Shown: positions 6,881-14,558 of the stretch, in pieces
How the letters are laid out: every line of letters begins with the position of its first letter
How positions within the stretch are numbered: the stretch's first letter is position 1
Source of the DNA: Microcaldota archaeon
Lineage (GTDB): Archaea > Micrarchaeota > Micrarchaeia > Norongarragalinales > SBBD01
Reading direction: 5' to 3'
DNA length: 56,035 nt
Assembly: GCA_016212475.1 (NCBI GenBank)
Contig: JACRGC010000016.1
Coordinates: 73,824-129,858 of the forward strand
Position numbers and translations under genes: made by a program
Notes under the pieces: model-generated
Told to the model about the DNA's origin: nothing
The model's input: only the letters and a program-made list of their open reading frames with translations
Databases searched by the model: none

Positions 6881-8173
6881 ATGGCATTAATCAAGCTCCC
6901 AAAATTTCGGATCAACCTGAAAAAACTCAACTTGTTCCCTGGCCTTAAAAAATTCAATTTAAGCCCCGCCCTAAAAAAACTTCGATTAAGGCCCGAGCGA
7001 AAAAAGCACGATCCAAATTCCCCGCTTAAAATCGCATTCTATACGGATACCTACCTTCCAAACGTGGATGGGGTTGTGAATGCGATGCTAGCATATCGCG
7101 AGGAGCTAACCAAGAGGGGCGATGAGGTTTATATTTTCACATCCGGAACTGCCAAGGACGAATCGGAATATGGAAACAACAAAACCTTCTTTTTTGAATC
7201 CTTGGTCTTTCCGCCCTATCCGCAATACAAGGTTGCAATTTTCCCCTTCTCATCGATCAATATTGCAAGGAAAAGCGGAGTTCAACTAATACACTCGCAC
7301 GCAATTGCCTCGATGGGCCTTGCAGCCATTGCAAGTGCAAAAACGCTTAATTTGCCCCTTGTTGGCACATTCCACACAATGGTCCCAAAAGCCGGATTTG
7401 TCCTGACAAAAAATGCCTTTGGAAAAAAGCTTTTTTCAGATGTCACGTGGGGCGCAATACGCCAGTTCTACTCGCCATTTGATTTGGTGACTGCGCCAAC
7501 GCGCACAATTGAAAAACTCCTAAATGAAAACGGCATTACTCATACGGCAGTTTCGCCAAATGGCATTGATTTGAAAAAATTCAATCCCTCTCATGATGGA
7601 AATGTTATCCGAACATTGCTAGGCATTGGCAAGCACGAAAAAATAATCCTAACCGCCGGAAGGCTAAGCGATGAGAAGAACGTCAACATCCTAATCGAGG
7701 CATTCGCCCTTCTAAGAAAGCAAAAGGAAGCTAGGCTGATTATTCAAGGCGATGGACCATCAAGGCCGCGGCTTCAAAAACTTGCAAAGAAGCTTCATCT
7801 GGATAAAAGCGTTATTTTCACAGGCTTTGTCAAAAGCTATGAAGTGCCCTATTTCTACTGCGCAGCTGATGTTTTTGCAACAGCTTCCACATTCGAAACT
7901 CAGGGGCTCGCCTTGCTTGAGGCAATGGCAAGCGGATCAATTTGTGTTGGCGCAAAAAGCCTTGCAATCCCCGAACTAATCCAGCATAAAGAAAACGGAT
8001 ACTTGTTCCATCCAAATAATTCCCATGACCTTCATGAAAAATTGCTAACCGCCCTTAATCTTCCAATATCTAGCAAAAACAGGATCAAGAGGAATGCAAT
8101 TGCAACAGCTGGGAAATACTCCAAGGAAAAAAGCACGGATGCCCTGCTAGCAGCTTACAAAAAAGTCCTCTGA
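6881..8173 (+). CDS. GT4-family glycosyltransferase (group 1)
   Basis: A retaining GT-B glycosyltransferase of 430 residues, acting at the cytoplasmic face on lipid or glycan acceptors. The N-terminal Rossmann domain begins at LKIAFYTDTYLPNVDGVVNAM, with a conserved HSHAIASMG further on. The C-terminal domain has ILTAGRLSDEKNVNILIEAF and the nucleotide-sugar site FETQGLALLEAMASG, an E-x7-E motif. The order resembles monogalactosyldiacylglycerol- or mannosyl-transferring archaeal enzymes, but substrates are not readable. The first 45 residues are an unusual basic extension with three similar segments (KLNLFPGLKK, KFNLSPALKK, KLRLRPERKK), perhaps a membrane-surface anchor. Confidence 0.9.
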   Translation: MALIKLPKFRINLKKLNLFPGLKKFNLSPALKKLRLRPERKKHDPNSPLKIAFYTDTYLPNVDGVVNAMLAYREELTKRGDEVYIFTSGTAKDESEYGNNKTFFFESLVFPPYPQYKVAIFPFSSINIARKSGVQLIHSHAIASMGLAAIASAKTLNLPLVGTFHTMVPKAGFVLTKNAFGKKLFSDVTWGAIRQFYSPFDLVTAPTRTIEKLLNENGITHTAVSPNGIDLKKFNPSHDGNVIRTLLGIGKHEKIILTAGRLSDEKNVNILIEAFALLRKQKEARLIIQGDGPSRPRLQKLAKKLHLDKSVIFTGFVKSYEVPYFYCAADVFATASTFETQGLALLEAMASGSICVGAKSLAIPELIQHKENGYLFHPNNSHDLHEKLLTALNLPISSKNRIKRNAIATAGKYSKEKSTDALLAAYKKVL

Positions 8174-8263
8174 AATTGTTTTGCAATTTATGTGGGCCCA
8201 TTTGCGACAAATTTGCTATCCGCCAAGTATTTCATTTCCCCTTCCTAATTTTCTCCTTTAAAT

Positions 8264-9679
8264 TCAGCCATAATTCCACATGACCGGAGTTACAACAACC
8301 GCGTCCCTTCCAATCGAATGCAAATAGCTCCCAATTTCCAAAGCAATGTGCGTTGCGTGCAAACCTGCTGTCCCTTCAATTTCACACCTGCCATTGCAAA
8401 TCCCGCTTTCATCCGGCTTGAACGAATACGTTGAAATTTCAACTAGACCTTTCCCATCCCTAAGTTCAACGGTGATTTTTTCCTTCCGCGGCTTTTCAAA
8501 GTCTGATTCCCCAAGAAAATATCCCTTAGGGGAGAGTTTTTCCCTAAGTTTCAAAACAACTTCCTTCACGAATGCTTTTTCCTTAAGTGAAATCACAGCA
8601 AACCATCCATACCTGCTAAACGAAGAAATTTTAGGCGAATCAAACGATTTTAGCGCGTTGTCCGTTTTTTCCCCATCCGGCAACCCGTAAACAATCATCC
8701 TATTTTCCGGCGAAACCATATCGTATTTGTAATTGAAATTGAAAAAATTGATGAAGTGCAGCATCGCAAAGAGGATGATTGCAAAGTAAACCGCCTTTGT
8801 TTTGATGCCTTTTGCCTTTCCGAATGCATAAATTCCAATAAACAAAAGCGCCGGCGCAAAATACTCGTAAAATACCAAATTCGAGCCCACAATTTTTGGA
8901 ACAATTTCTCCAATTGCAAAAACATACGCAATTAATCCCAGGTAAAATAGCGCGCTTTTCGAAAATGGCTTTTCATGGAAATAATACAATGCAAGCAAAA
9001 CAACCGCGTTAATCCCAGCAACAGTAAATGCGCCGCCATCAAGAACCGTGATTATAGCTGTTATTGCCGCAAGCTGCAAAAGCACAAATGCTCCAAATTT
9101 CTTTTCTTTTAACAGCAAAATATATGAAAATGCAAAAATAAGGAAAAGCGTTGCCAGTGTGATGATGGCAATAGCATCCGCATTCCGTTCAATTTCATAC
9201 ATCGGTTTTCCGGTATCTACATTTGCATTCAAATTTAGCCCAAGGAGCTTATCGGCAAAATAAATCGCCGGCTTTAGTGCGTGCGAATGCTGTATGTATG
9301 TCGCCTCCCAGCAAGTCGCATTGCCGCAATCCGTAACGTGCGCAACATATCCATTAATTGGCGCCCCATAACTATTCATTAAAAGCAGGTTTGCTGCCAA
9401 ATTGAATGCATAGCCGAATGCAACAACAATAATTAGCGCTTTCATGACTTTTGCCAAGTTGATTCCTTCCAGAAATTTCCTTGGCGCCTTTTCAACCAAT
9501 GCTCTTGAAATAGCAGTAAATATCAAAAATGACAGCAAAATTACGTGCTTTCCAAAAGTATTGCCTTCGGTTAGCATCCTTGTAAGCGAGCTTAGCATTT
9601 CCGCAATTCCGCTATCTGCTAAAAACCAAACCAGCAAAATTGCCATTACAATGGCTTCAACCATCAGCATTTTTCGCAT
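8264..9679 (-). CDS. Polytopic membrane protein of unknown function
   Basis: A 471-residue protein with about nine or ten membrane segments up to residue 315, then a soluble C-terminal domain of roughly 150 residues. That domain has strand-like pieces (AVISLKEKAFVKEVVLKL, KITVELRDGKGLVEISTYSF) and a Cys pair CNGRCEIEG. A hydrophilic loop holds two Cys in TDCGNATCWEATYIQHSH, which could form an external disulfide. The fold recalls large archaeal membrane proteins next to glycosyltransferases, but no catalytic Asp-Asp or DxD motif of an oligosaccharyltransferase or GT-C enzyme is evident. It is divergent from the GT2 gene across a 61-base promoter spacer. Confidence 0.75.
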   Translation of the reverse strand: MRKMLMVEAIVMAILLVWFLADSGIAEMLSSLTRMLTEGNTFGKHVILLSFLIFTAISRALVEKAPRKFLEGINLAKVMKALIIVVAFGYAFNLAANLLLMNSYGAPINGYVAHVTDCGNATCWEATYIQHSHALKPAIYFADKLLGLNLNANVDTGKPMYEIERNADAIAIITLATLFLIFAFSYILLLKEKKFGAFVLLQLAAITAIITVLDGGAFTVAGINAVVLLALYYFHEKPFSKSALFYLGLIAYVFAIGEIVPKIVGSNLVFYEYFAPALLFIGIYAFGKAKGIKTKAVYFAIILFAMLHFINFFNFNYKYDMVSPENRMIVYGLPDGEKTDNALKSFDSPKISSFSRYGWFAVISLKEKAFVKEVVLKLREKLSPKGYFLGESDFEKPRKEKITVELRDGKGLVEISTYSFKPDESGICNGRCEIEGTAGLHATHIALEIGSYLHSIGRDAVVVTPVMWNYG

Positions 9680-9740
9680 AGGAAAGGGTTTAAATCATAA
9701 AATTATTAATAGCAGCTAAATAGCGCATCCAAGTGAATTT

Positions 9741-11057
9741 ATGTCGAGGAAGATCTTTAGGGCAGGAAAGAAGAACTGGTTTTTGGCAGCTGTTGCAGTT
9801 GTGCTAACCCTTGCCATAATCCTGTATTTGATTTTTCAGGCAATCCCCTATTATGGGATTTTCCTGTTTGTGAATTTCTTTTTCCTATACGTTGAAATAG
9901 TCTATTTGTTGAAATTCAAGGAAAAGCAAACCCAAATTTCAATTGATCATTTTCCATCCCTTTCGGTAATTGTTCCTGTTTACAACAGTGCAAAAACTCT
10001 TGAGCGGTCGATTAAGGCGATAAAATCCCTCAATTACCCAAAACGCTTAGAAATCATCGTTATTGAAGACAACAGCACCGACGAAAGCGCTTCAATTTTG
10101 AAAAAATTCACCGGATTGAACATCATCACAACAAAAAAGAACCTAGGAAAAGCCGCATCATTGAACCTTGGCTTGCGCATTGCCAAGGGCGAATTGATTG
10201 CAACAATTGATTCCGACACCTTTCCGTCCAAAGATTCAGTTGAGAAAATGGTCAAGCTTTTCAGTGAAAAGCAAATCGGAGCTGTTGTTGCACTAATCTG
10301 CACGGATAAGCCCAAAAATTTCCTCCAGCAAATACAGGAAGTAGAGTATTTTGTCGGGAATGGTTTTACGCAAGCTTCATATGATAAGTTGGAAAGTGTT
10401 TTCATTACTCCCGGTCCCCTTTCAATTTATCGCAAGGATGCCCTCCTAAAAGTTGGCGGATTTGATGAGGACAATATTGCAGAGGATATGGAAATTGGCC
10501 TAAAACTTAAGGCATATGGCTATAGGGTAATTTCAACAATGGACGCTGTTGCTTATACGGATACCCCTGACACATTAAGGCGCCTATACCGCCAAAGGAT
10601 CCGTTGGTTTAGGGGGGCAATCTACAACGGCAAAAAATATTTCTTCATGCTATTCAACCGGAAATACGGCACTTTTGGAAAATTTGTTTTTCCTGTCACC
10701 TACCTGATCCAGCTTTTTTCAATAACCGTAATTGCAAGGCTTTTGACCTTGTATTTAGAGGGAATTATCGGATTCTTGGCGGTATTATTCAATGTAATAT
10801 CCGTTCCTTCGCATGTTTTGGCGGATACGATGGCGTTGTTCTTTTTGAGGTTTGAAACAACAATTATTTTTTCAATCTCAACCCTTCTGGTTTGGGGGTA
10901 TGTGATCTTCACAAGCTTTGAATTGGCAAAAAGGAAAATGGAAAAAAGGCATTTGCTACCTATTTTTATTTTCATGACGGTTTATCCTTTCTGTTTATCG
11001 ATAATATATTTCATAAGCTTCATCAAGGAAGTTTCAAGCAGTGAATCGAAATGGTAA
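9741..11057 (+). CDS. GT2-family membrane glycosyltransferase
   Basis: A processive-type GT2 enzyme of 438 residues. Two N-terminal membrane helices (residues 12-58) precede the catalytic domain, which opens SVIVPVYNSAKTLERSIKAI. Nucleotide binding is shown by EDNSTDES and the DxD motif by TIDSDT. The catalytic Asp is in NIAEDMEIGLKL, and the acceptor motif Q-x-x-R-W appears as QRIRW. Three or four C-terminal helices follow. The family includes cellulose and hyaluronan synthases and many sugar-lipid transferases, so an envelope glycan role is likely. TTTAAAT at 9689-9695 may serve as the TATA box. It overlaps the next gene by seven bases. Confidence 0.92.
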   Translation: MSRKIFRAGKKNWFLAAVAVVLTLAIILYLIFQAIPYYGIFLFVNFFFLYVEIVYLLKFKEKQTQISIDHFPSLSVIVPVYNSAKTLERSIKAIKSLNYPKRLEIIVIEDNSTDESASILKKFTGLNIITTKKNLGKAASLNLGLRIAKGELIATIDSDTFPSKDSVEKMVKLFSEKQIGAVVALICTDKPKNFLQQIQEVEYFVGNGFTQASYDKLESVFITPGPLSIYRKDALLKVGGFDEDNIAEDMEIGLKLKAYGYRVISTMDAVAYTDTPDTLRRLYRQRIRWFRGAIYNGKKYFFMLFNRKYGTFGKFVFPVTYLIQLFSITVIARLLTLYLEGIIGFLAVLFNVISVPSHVLADTMALFFLRFETTIIFSISTLLVWGYVIFTSFELAKRKMEKRHLLPIFIFMTVYPFCLSIIYFISFIKEVSSSESKW

Positions 11058-11701
11058 GCGTTTTTGTTAAAGCAGCAGTAATAGTGCTGATGGTATTTTT
11101 GGCAAACGTATTGATCGTAAAAAGCATCGAAGACCAGCGGGAATTTGACATCCAAACCAAATTGAATGAAATTGAGAAGGACTCCCAGATTTCAAGGCTT
11201 TTGCTCCTATATATGGAAACCCTGGATGCGGATCAAAAAATCAGCATTTGCCCAGCTCTTGATAAGCAAGCTAATGACCAAATTGTGAAAGCAAACCAGC
11301 TAGCTTACAGCATCGACCGCTACAGGGAAGCCAACTTGATCAAAAACCTTAAGGAAGCTAGGGAAAAATACATTTTGCAGGATGCAGAGCTATGGCTTTA
11401 TTTGAAACAGCTCGAAAAGCTTTGCGGCATCCACAAAGTAATTCCAATCCTTTATTTCTATCCGGAAAAAACCGCGTGCCTAGAATGCCAAGCGCAGGCC
11501 GAAATCTTAAATTCATACAGGGATCAATGCAAGAACGTTAGGGTTTTTGCATTCCCAGCTAACCGCGAATCCGGAATCATTCAAGTTCTAACTGCTAGGT
11601 ATAATGTCACCAAAACCCCTTCGCTTGTAATCAAGGACATTACCTATGAGGGCATAATTCCGCAGTCAACTTTGAAAGAGCACGTGGAATGCGCAAAATA
11701 A
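11051..11701 (+). CDS. Membrane-anchored thioredoxin-like protein
   Basis: A 216-residue protein with an N-terminal membrane helix (residues 2-22, VFVKAAVIVLMVFLANVLIV) and an outer domain. The middle is helical and holds one Cys in KISICPALDK. The end has a thioredoxin-like order: strand VIPILYFYPEKTACLECQAQAEIL with a C-x2-C pair, strand VRVFAFPANRE, then the TKTPSLVIKD segment that carries the cis-proline. A last Cys is near the C-terminus. It is probably a cell-surface thiol oxidoreductase or its partner. ATG 11051 overlaps the glycosyltransferase end, suggesting one transcript. Confidence 0.7.
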   Translation: MVSVFVKAAVIVLMVFLANVLIVKSIEDQREFDIQTKLNEIEKDSQISRLLLLYMETLDADQKISICPALDKQANDQIVKANQLAYSIDRYREANLIKNLKEAREKYILQDAELWLYLKQLEKLCGIHKVIPILYFYPEKTACLECQAQAEILNSYRDQCKNVRVFAFPANRESGIIQVLTARYNVTKTPSLVIKDITYEGIIPQSTLKEHVECAK

Positions 11702-11772
11702 GCCATTTCGATTAGATGAAAGCGCTCCGGATTAGTATTTTAAACGTTGATAGGGATATAGATAGCCTCTAA

Positions 11773-11879
11773 GCCCTGGTAGCTCAGCTTCCTATCCCTG
11801 GATACTCAGGAATTGGCTGAACGGTTAGAGCGGCTGACTGTTAATCAGCAGGCCGCAGGTTCGAATCCTGCCCAGGGCG
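11773..11879 (+). tRNA. tRNA-Asn (anticodon GUU) with an apparent intron in the D arm
   Basis: Acceptor GCCCTGG (11773-11779) pairs fully with CCAGGGC (11872-11878), discriminator G11879. The anticodon arm is GCTGA-CTGTTAA-TCAGC, anticodon GTT. The T arm is GCAGG-TTCGAAT-CCTGC. The D stem GCTC (11782-11785) and GAGC (11828-11831) are intact but 42 bases lie between them, against a normal 7-11. A bulge-helix-bulge model with central helix CAGC/GCTG and bulges TTC and AAC cuts out about 31 bases (11791-11821), leaving an 11-base D loop and a 76-base tRNA. The exact boundaries are inference. The TATA-like TATTTTAAAC is at 11736-11745. Confidence 0.9.
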
Positions 11880-12032
11880 CTTATTTTATTCCTATCCAAT
11901 CCTGCATTGCAGCCGCAGCAATAATAAATTGCAAAATTAGCCAAAATCCTTTAATTTCCTTTGCCTTGTTCTAGCAACAGGGACCGAAACCCATAAAAAC
12001 ATCTATTGTATAAATATATATAAGTGATAAAT

Positions 12033-12311
12033 ATGCGCCAACTGCAGCAGGTTTTGCATTATCCAAGGCTTGATACGGTCCTAATGGTTGAGGATGCAAT
12101 CAAGAAGGCAAAGGACTATCCGACAAGGACAAAACTTTGGCGCTCGCTTCCAAAAGGGATGCAGTACCAAACTCTCCAGCTTATTTTGAAATATCTGCTG
12201 GAATCAAACAAGATATTCATAACCCGGGATGGGAAAATCATGTGGATTTTTGCAGAAAACCCCGCTGCAAAAAAAATGATGGATAAAAGTGTTGCTTATG
12301 CACGAAGTTAG
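12033..12311 (+). CDS. Winged-helix-like antitoxin candidate
   Basis: A protein of 92 residues beginning MRQLQQVLHYPRLDTVLMVEDAI. Helices DAIKKAKDYPTRTKLWRSLP and MQYQTLQLILKYLLESNKIF followed by the hairpin ITRDGKIMWIFAEN fit a winged helix, with the last two strands as the wing. Similar small proteins are seen beside RelE-type genes in archaea, so it is called an antitoxin by context and fold. ATG 12033 is preferred to GTG 12024 because it follows the TATA-like TATAAATATATATA (12009-12022) at a leaderless distance. It overlaps the next gene by 14 bases. Confidence 0.68.
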   Translation: MRQLQQVLHYPRLDTVLMVEDAIKKAKDYPTRTKLWRSLPKGMQYQTLQLILKYLLESNKIFITRDGKIMWIFAENPAAKKMMDKSVAYARS

Positions 12312-12639
12312 GCTGGCACCCGAATTCAGCGAGGAATTTGTAAAGCTTAAATCCAAGTCGGAAAAAGGAAGCGGCGAAGCTCGCTATCTTCTTGAAATCC
12401 TTGAAAAAGGACTAGCCAAGCTCATGGCATCGCCGGAGGCAGGCAAGCATATTCCCAAACGTCTCATTCCAAAAGAGTATCAAGTGAAATATGGGGTAAC
12501 AAACCTTTGGAAGCTCAATTTGGATTCCTATTGGAGGCTTATTTATACGCTGGAGGGCGATCGTGTCAGGTTATTTGCAATAGTTCTGGAAGTCCTGGAC
12601 CATCGGAAATACGACCGGAAATTCGGCTACCACACCTGA
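12298..12639 (+). CDS. RelE/ParE-like toxin candidate
   Basis: A protein of 113 residues starting MHEVRLAPEFSEEFVKLKSKSEKG. After a helical stretch (EARYLLEILEKGLAKLMASP) comes the beta region YGVTNLWKLNLDSYWRLIYTLEGDRVRLFAIVLEVLDHRKYDRKFGY. The order matches RelE-superfamily toxins, including the central WRLIYTL strand and a basic C-terminal HRKYDRKFGY where catalytic or RNA-binding residues sit. ATG 12298 is chosen over GTG 12289. It is longer than the toxin at 2719 and clearly not a recent copy of it. The gene ends 14 bases before the right-hand tRNA-derived repeat. Confidence 0.72.
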   Translation: MHEVRLAPEFSEEFVKLKSKSEKGSGEARYLLEILEKGLAKLMASPEAGKHIPKRLIPKEYQVKYGVTNLWKLNLDSYWRLIYTLEGDRVRLFAIVLEVLDHRKYDRKFGYHT

Positions 12640-12698
12640 TGCTTAAATTCCCACCCAGGGCGCTTATTTTATTTCTTTGCCCCCCTACTTTGTGCCAT

Positions 12699-13535
12699 AT
12701 GCGAAAAACAATTGCCCTTGTTGCCGAAGAGCTCCTAAAGCGGGCAGTCATTGGGCTTCCAGATGATGTTGAAATAGCCCTTGCCAATGCCTATTCCAAC
12801 GAAACCAAGGAAGTTGCAAAAGAGCAGCTGAAAATCATTTTGGAAAATATAGGGGTTGCAAGGAAAAACCAAACCGCGCTTTGCCAGGATACCGGGACCA
12901 TCAGCTTTTTTGTTCGGGGCAAAAATCTAACAAGTGAAATTCGGGACGGGATTTTTGATGGCGTATTAGCAGCAACCAAAAATATCCCCCTCCGCCCAAA
13001 TTCCGTAAATCCCCTGACAAGAAAAAACATCGGAAACCATCCCTTCATTCACTTAGAATTTTCCGACAACGATTATTTGGAAATTTCCGTAATCCCAAAA
13101 GGAGCCGGTTGTGAAAACATGAGCGCGCTTTTCATGCTTCGCCCATCCGATGGCTTGGAAGGAGTCCGAAAGGCAATTTTAACGCACGTTGCGCAAAAAG
13201 CAAAGAATGCCTGCCCTCCAATAGTTTTAGGGATTGGAATTGGCGGAACCCCCGAGCAGGCAATGCTTAGCGCAAAGGAAAATCACCTAAAAAAATTAAC
13301 CAGCAAAAATCCGGATCCAATTTTAGCCGAACTTGAAGCGCGATTATTAACCGAAATCAACGAACTTGGCGTTGGAACCATGGGTCTTGGGGGATTGCGC
13401 ACCGCATTATCAGTTAAAATACTAAGCCATCCTTGTCATACTGCAAGCCTTCCTGTTGCTGTTAACATCGAGTGCTGGGCTGATAGGCGTTTGACCGCAA
13501 GAATTTTCAAAGATGGAAAAATCGAATATTTCTAG
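12699..13535 (+). CDS. Class I fumarate hydratase, alpha subunit
   Basis: The N-terminal half of the oxygen-sensitive two-subunit fumarase, which interconverts fumarate and malate with a [4Fe-4S] cluster. The 278 residues carry three expected cluster cysteines: ALCQDTGTISFF, PKGAGCENMSALF and the HPCHTASLPVAVNIECWADRR segment. The GIGGTPEQAM turn is also typical. ATG 12699 starts MRKTIALVAEELL as in the family; the open frame extends upstream into the toxin gene without meaning. The right tRNA-derived repeat ends 26 bases before the start, so the insertion may have separated this gene from a promoter near the tRNA. Confidence 0.93.
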   Translation: MRKTIALVAEELLKRAVIGLPDDVEIALANAYSNETKEVAKEQLKIILENIGVARKNQTALCQDTGTISFFVRGKNLTSEIRDGIFDGVLAATKNIPLRPNSVNPLTRKNIGNHPFIHLEFSDNDYLEISVIPKGAGCENMSALFMLRPSDGLEGVRKAILTHVAQKAKNACPPIVLGIGIGGTPEQAMLSAKENHLKKLTSKNPDPILAELEARLLTEINELGVGTMGLGGLRTALSVKILSHPCHTASLPVAVNIECWADRRLTARIFKDGKIEYF

Positions 13536-13560
13536 CTGAAAAAAGAAAAGGGAATATAAT

Positions 13561-14133
13561 ATGAAACACCTCTTAAAAGCGCCTATTTCAAAAGAACAGG
13601 TTTTGGAATTCAAGCTAAACGACATCATCTACCTTAGCGGAAAGGTTTTTTCAATTAGGGATCAGGCGATGAAGCGCATTTTGGATGAGGAAAAATCGAT
13701 CCACGAACTTGAAGGCGCAATGATTTACAATTGCGGACCCCTTGCTCGAAAAAACGGCCAGAAATGGGATTTGCTTTCAGCTGGGCCGACAACTTCGAGC
13801 AGAATGAATGATCTGGCAGTTGAATTCATAAAAAAATTCAAGGTGCATGCAATAATTGGGAAGGGGGGCATGAACACAAAAGTTCTTGATGCAATGAAGG
13901 GAAAATGCGTTTATCTTTCAGCAGTTGGTGGAAGTGGCGCAATTTCAGCCAACCAGCTAAAAATTCTTGATGTCGAATGGCTTGACCTTGGGATGCCAGA
14001 AGCCTTCTGGAAATTAGATGCTAATAATTTTGGCCCGCTGATTGTCACAATGGATGCGCACGGAAATTCCCTCTATGATAAGAACGACCTTGAAGTGGAT
14101 GCTAATTTGCAAAGGGTCCTTGCGATAAAATAA
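13561..14133 (+). CDS. Class I fumarate hydratase, beta subunit
   Basis: The C-terminal partner of the split fumarase, 190 residues. Characteristic pieces are GKVFSIRDQAMKRIL, the glycine-containing MIYNCGPLARKNGQKW, the phosphate-binding GPTTSSRMN, and IIGKGGMNTKVLDAMKGKCVYLSAVGGSGAI. The end WLDLGMPEAFWKL is typical too. It follows the alpha subunit by 25 bases with an AG-rich spacer, so the pair is an operon. Some archaea use the same fold for L(+)-tartrate dehydratase; fumarase is the more likely assignment because it is the usual single copy in such genomes. The pair would link malate and fumarate pools with PEP synthase further on. Confidence 0.93.
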   Translation: MKHLLKAPISKEQVLEFKLNDIIYLSGKVFSIRDQAMKRILDEEKSIHELEGAMIYNCGPLARKNGQKWDLLSAGPTTSSRMNDLAVEFIKKFKVHAIIGKGGMNTKVLDAMKGKCVYLSAVGGSGAISANQLKILDVEWLDLGMPEAFWKLDANNFGPLIVTMDAHGNSLYDKNDLEVDANLQRVLAIK

Positions 14134-14194
14134 GGTTTCTTTAGGAATTAGTGCCCTATCATTACTGACCTTTCCAATAGCGAATTTTAAAAAA

Positions 14195-14330
14195 TGGGCC
14201 CGCGGAGAATCGAACTCCGGATCTTCAGTTTTCACGACAAATGCCCTTCTTTTTCTAGTAGAGTTCTTTTTCTTCGGGAAGAAAAAGAAGTCTGTGTGAG
14301 ACTGACGTCTAACCACTCGACTACGAGCCC
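14195..14330 (-). tRNA. tRNA-Val (anticodon CAC) with a 64-nt intron
   Basis: Read on the minus strand: acceptor GGGCTCG (14330-14324) pairs with CGGGCCC with one G-T pair, discriminator A14195. The D arm is GTC/GAC, the T arm CGGAG-TTCGATT-CTCCG. The anticodon stem TCAGT pairs with ACTGA around loop CTCACA(C), giving CAC. The intron lies just after the anticodon, best placed at 14293-14230. Helix TCAC/GTGA with bulge ACA and intron helix GAC/GTC forms a relaxed bulge-helix-bulge. The intron is filled by a 12-bp hairpin TTCTTTTTCTTC/GAAGAAAAAGAA. TATA-like GGTATAAAAGTA lies upstream near 14350-14361. Confidence 0.9.
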
Positions 14331-14396
14331 AAAATCAACTTCTGGTTTATTACTTTTATACCTAAAATTTAAATAGGCGCTCCGTTCATTCATATC

Positions 14397-14558
14397 ATGG
14401 TTGTTATGAAAGGCCAAACTTTTTTTGAGATGACCGTGTTCTTCAGCCTTGGCGCGGTTATAATGCTGATTGTAAGGAACGAAATTGGCTTTTTACTCAT
14501 AGTTCCTGCAACCTTCATAACCCAGAAAATTCTTCGCCATTTTAGGATGATTGCCTGA
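14397..14558 (+). CDS. Small membrane protein, 53 aa
   Basis: The frame MVVMKGQTFFEMTVFFSLG encodes 53 residues with two closely spaced hydrophobic segments: MTVFFSLGAVIMLIV and IGFLLIVPATFITQ, then a basic tail LRHFRMIA. It has no recognised family. The TATA-like AAATTTAAATAG lies about 25-30 bases upstream (14366-14377), allowing a nearly leaderless message. Its stop overlaps the start of the next tiny gene (TGATG), which supports both as real and co-translated. ATG 14406 is an alternative start. Confidence 0.55.
   Translation: MVVMKGQTFFEMTVFFSLGAVIMLIVRNEIGFLLIVPATFITQKILRHFRMIA

Larger units (their letters stand above)
11871..12673. mobile_element. Toxin-antitoxin cassette bounded by a tRNA-derived 20-bp direct repeat
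   Basis: The 20 bases CCCAGGGCGCTTATTTTATT occur at 11871-11890, covering the tRNA-Asn acceptor 3' strand and downstream bases, and again without mismatch at 12654-12673. The bases before the second copy (AATTCCCA) also resemble the tRNA (AATCCTG). The 763 bases between hold only a winged-helix/RelE-like gene pair. Repeats of a tRNA 3' end at both edges are the usual footprint of tyrosine-recombinase integration, yet no recombinase is present. The cassette was either mobilised in trans or is a relic. Confidence 0.7.
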
